A stretch of DNA of 64,000 nucleotides, from NCBI RefSeq assembly GCF_025465995.1, contig NZ_JANLNY010000023.1, positions 310,001 to 374,000 on the forward strand, in the 5' to 3' direction. This stretch comes from Pseudomonas sp. 5P_3.1_Bac2 (GTDB lineage Bacteria > Pseudomonadota > Gammaproteobacteria > Pseudomonadales > Pseudomonadaceae). The notes under the pieces were generated by a model. The model made no database searches, was not told the origin of the DNA, and saw nothing but the letters and a program-made list of their open reading frames with translations. Shown here piece after piece: positions 63,309-64,000 of this stretch. Numbering within the stretch: the stretch's first letter is position 1; every line of letters begins with the position of its first letter. The translations under genes and the position numbers were made by a program.

Positions 63309-64000
63309 TGAGCGGATTTAAACGAGTAGTCGTCACCGGCATGGCTGGCGTGACCTCCCTGGGCAGTGACTGGCCGACCATCGAGGGCCATTTTCGTGCC
63401 GGCAAAAGCGGCATCCGCTATATGCACGAGTGGGAGCGTTACAGCGAACTCAACACCCGCCTAGGCGGCCCGGTGGATGATTTTGAAACGCCCAAGCACT
63501 GGACCCGCAAACAAACGCGCAGCATGGGCCGGGTCAGCAAGCTGGCGGTGTACGCCGCCGAACGCGCCCTGGAGCATGCCGGCTTGCTCGGTGATCCTTG
63601 CATTAGCGACGGCCGGATGGGCGTGGCGTGCGGTTCGTCCACCGGCAGCACCGAAGAGGTCAAAGCCTTCGGCAATATGCTGCTCAACTCGGTGGCCGAC
63701 GGTCTCAACGCCAACTCCTATATCCGCATGATGCCGCACACCACGGCGGCCAATATCAGCATCTTCTTCGGCCTCAAGGGCCGCCTGATTCCGACGTCCA
63801 GCGCCTGCACCAGCGGCAGTCAGGGCATCGGCTATGCCTATGAGGCGATCAAGTTCGGCCGCCTGAAAATGATGCTCGCCGGCGGCGCTGAAGAGCTGTG
63901 CCCGACCGAGGCCATGGTGTTCGATGCGCTGTATGCCACCAGCCTGAAAAACGCCACGCCGCACCTCTCGCCACGGCCCTATGACCGTGACCGCGATGGC
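63308..64000 (+). CDS. Second ketosynthase of the aryl polyene cluster (partial, ApeR-like)
   Basis: 231 residues visible; the C-terminal half lies beyond the right edge. FabF-like start (MSGFKRVVVTGMAGVTSLGSDW), ACGSSTGSTEEV and the active-site Cys in PTSSACTSGSQGIGYAYEAI (about 165). It overlaps the reductase stop by one base. A second condensing enzyme, thought to prime or do the first extension, is usual in these clusters. Confidence 0.92.
   Translation, partial: MSGFKRVVVTGMAGVTSLGSDWPTIEGHFRAGKSGIRYMHEWERYSELNTRLGGPVDDFETPKHWTRKQTRSMGRVSKLAVYAAERALEHAGLLGDPCISDGRMGVACGSSTGSTEEVKAFGNMLLNSVADGLNANSYIRMMPHTTAANISIFFGLKGRLIPTSSACTSGSQGIGYAYEAIKFGRLKMMLAGGAEELCPTEAMVFDALYATSLKNATPHLSPRPYDRDRDG

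Overview
The window is a chromosomal segment of a Pseudomonas-like gammaproteobacterium. The evidence is the GC-rich codon use, an LPS-core gene block (waaF-waaC-waaG-waaP-wapP-wapQ) followed by ilvE, glnE, aceE, aceF, a DipA-type EAL protein and msrA, and then the order acyl-CoA dehydrogenase, K+/H+ antiporter, MscK, SelO, TSUP exporter, MetY, universal stress protein and ParA-like ATPase. From memory this matches the Pseudomonas aeruginosa PA5005-PA5028 neighbourhood with local insertions. I ran no database search.

Layout. (1) 1-13.5 kb, minus strand: a partial LPS carbamoyltransferase (off the left edge), a YceK-like lipoprotein, a complete sugar-type ABC importer, then four LPS-core kinase-family genes and the waaG, waaC and waaF transferases, mostly with overlapping stops and starts. 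The ABC importer and the lipoprotein look inserted into an otherwise conserved LPS block. (2) 13.6-22.2 kb: ilvE and glnE (minus), then the pyruvate dehydrogenase genes aceE and aceF (plus) behind a promoter region carrying two HexR-type operators. aceF ends in a clear terminator. (3) 22.2-46 kb: housekeeping and stress genes, namely a c-di-GMP phosphodiesterase, msrA, an orphan FlhE-like protein, an FMN glutamate-synthase-like protein, rlmJ, a nitronate monooxygenase, an acyl-CoA dehydrogenase, an NhaP2-like antiporter, mscK, selO, a TSUP exporter, metY, trxC, a thioesterase, a universal stress protein and a ParA-like ATPase. Two intergenic stretches (39.9-40.4 and 43.0-43.26 kb) hold tandem REP-type palindromes. 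trxC has its ribosome binding site inside a 10-bp hairpin.

(4) 46.3-64 kb, plus strand: about twenty tightly packed, mostly overlapping genes forming an aryl polyene (APE/xanthomonadin-like) biosynthetic operon that continues past the right edge. It encodes a type II polyketide set (chain-length factor, ketosynthases, ketoreductase, two dehydratase functions, two acyl carrier proteins), an aromatic ammonia-lyase and an AMP ligase to make and load the aryl starter, a methyltransferase, a flavoprotein with a halogenase-type signature, two acyltransferases and a glycosyltransferase, a thioesterase, and an export set (LolA-like, MMPL transporter, DUF3261 lipoprotein) with an unusual cation/proton antiporter-like protein. 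Together they should make a membrane-anchored yellow pigment that protects against oxidative stress. Notable variations are a fused ligase-dehydratase, separate glycosyltransferase and acyltransferase genes, the halogenase-like flavoprotein, and a repeat that has entered the lolA-like gene in frame.
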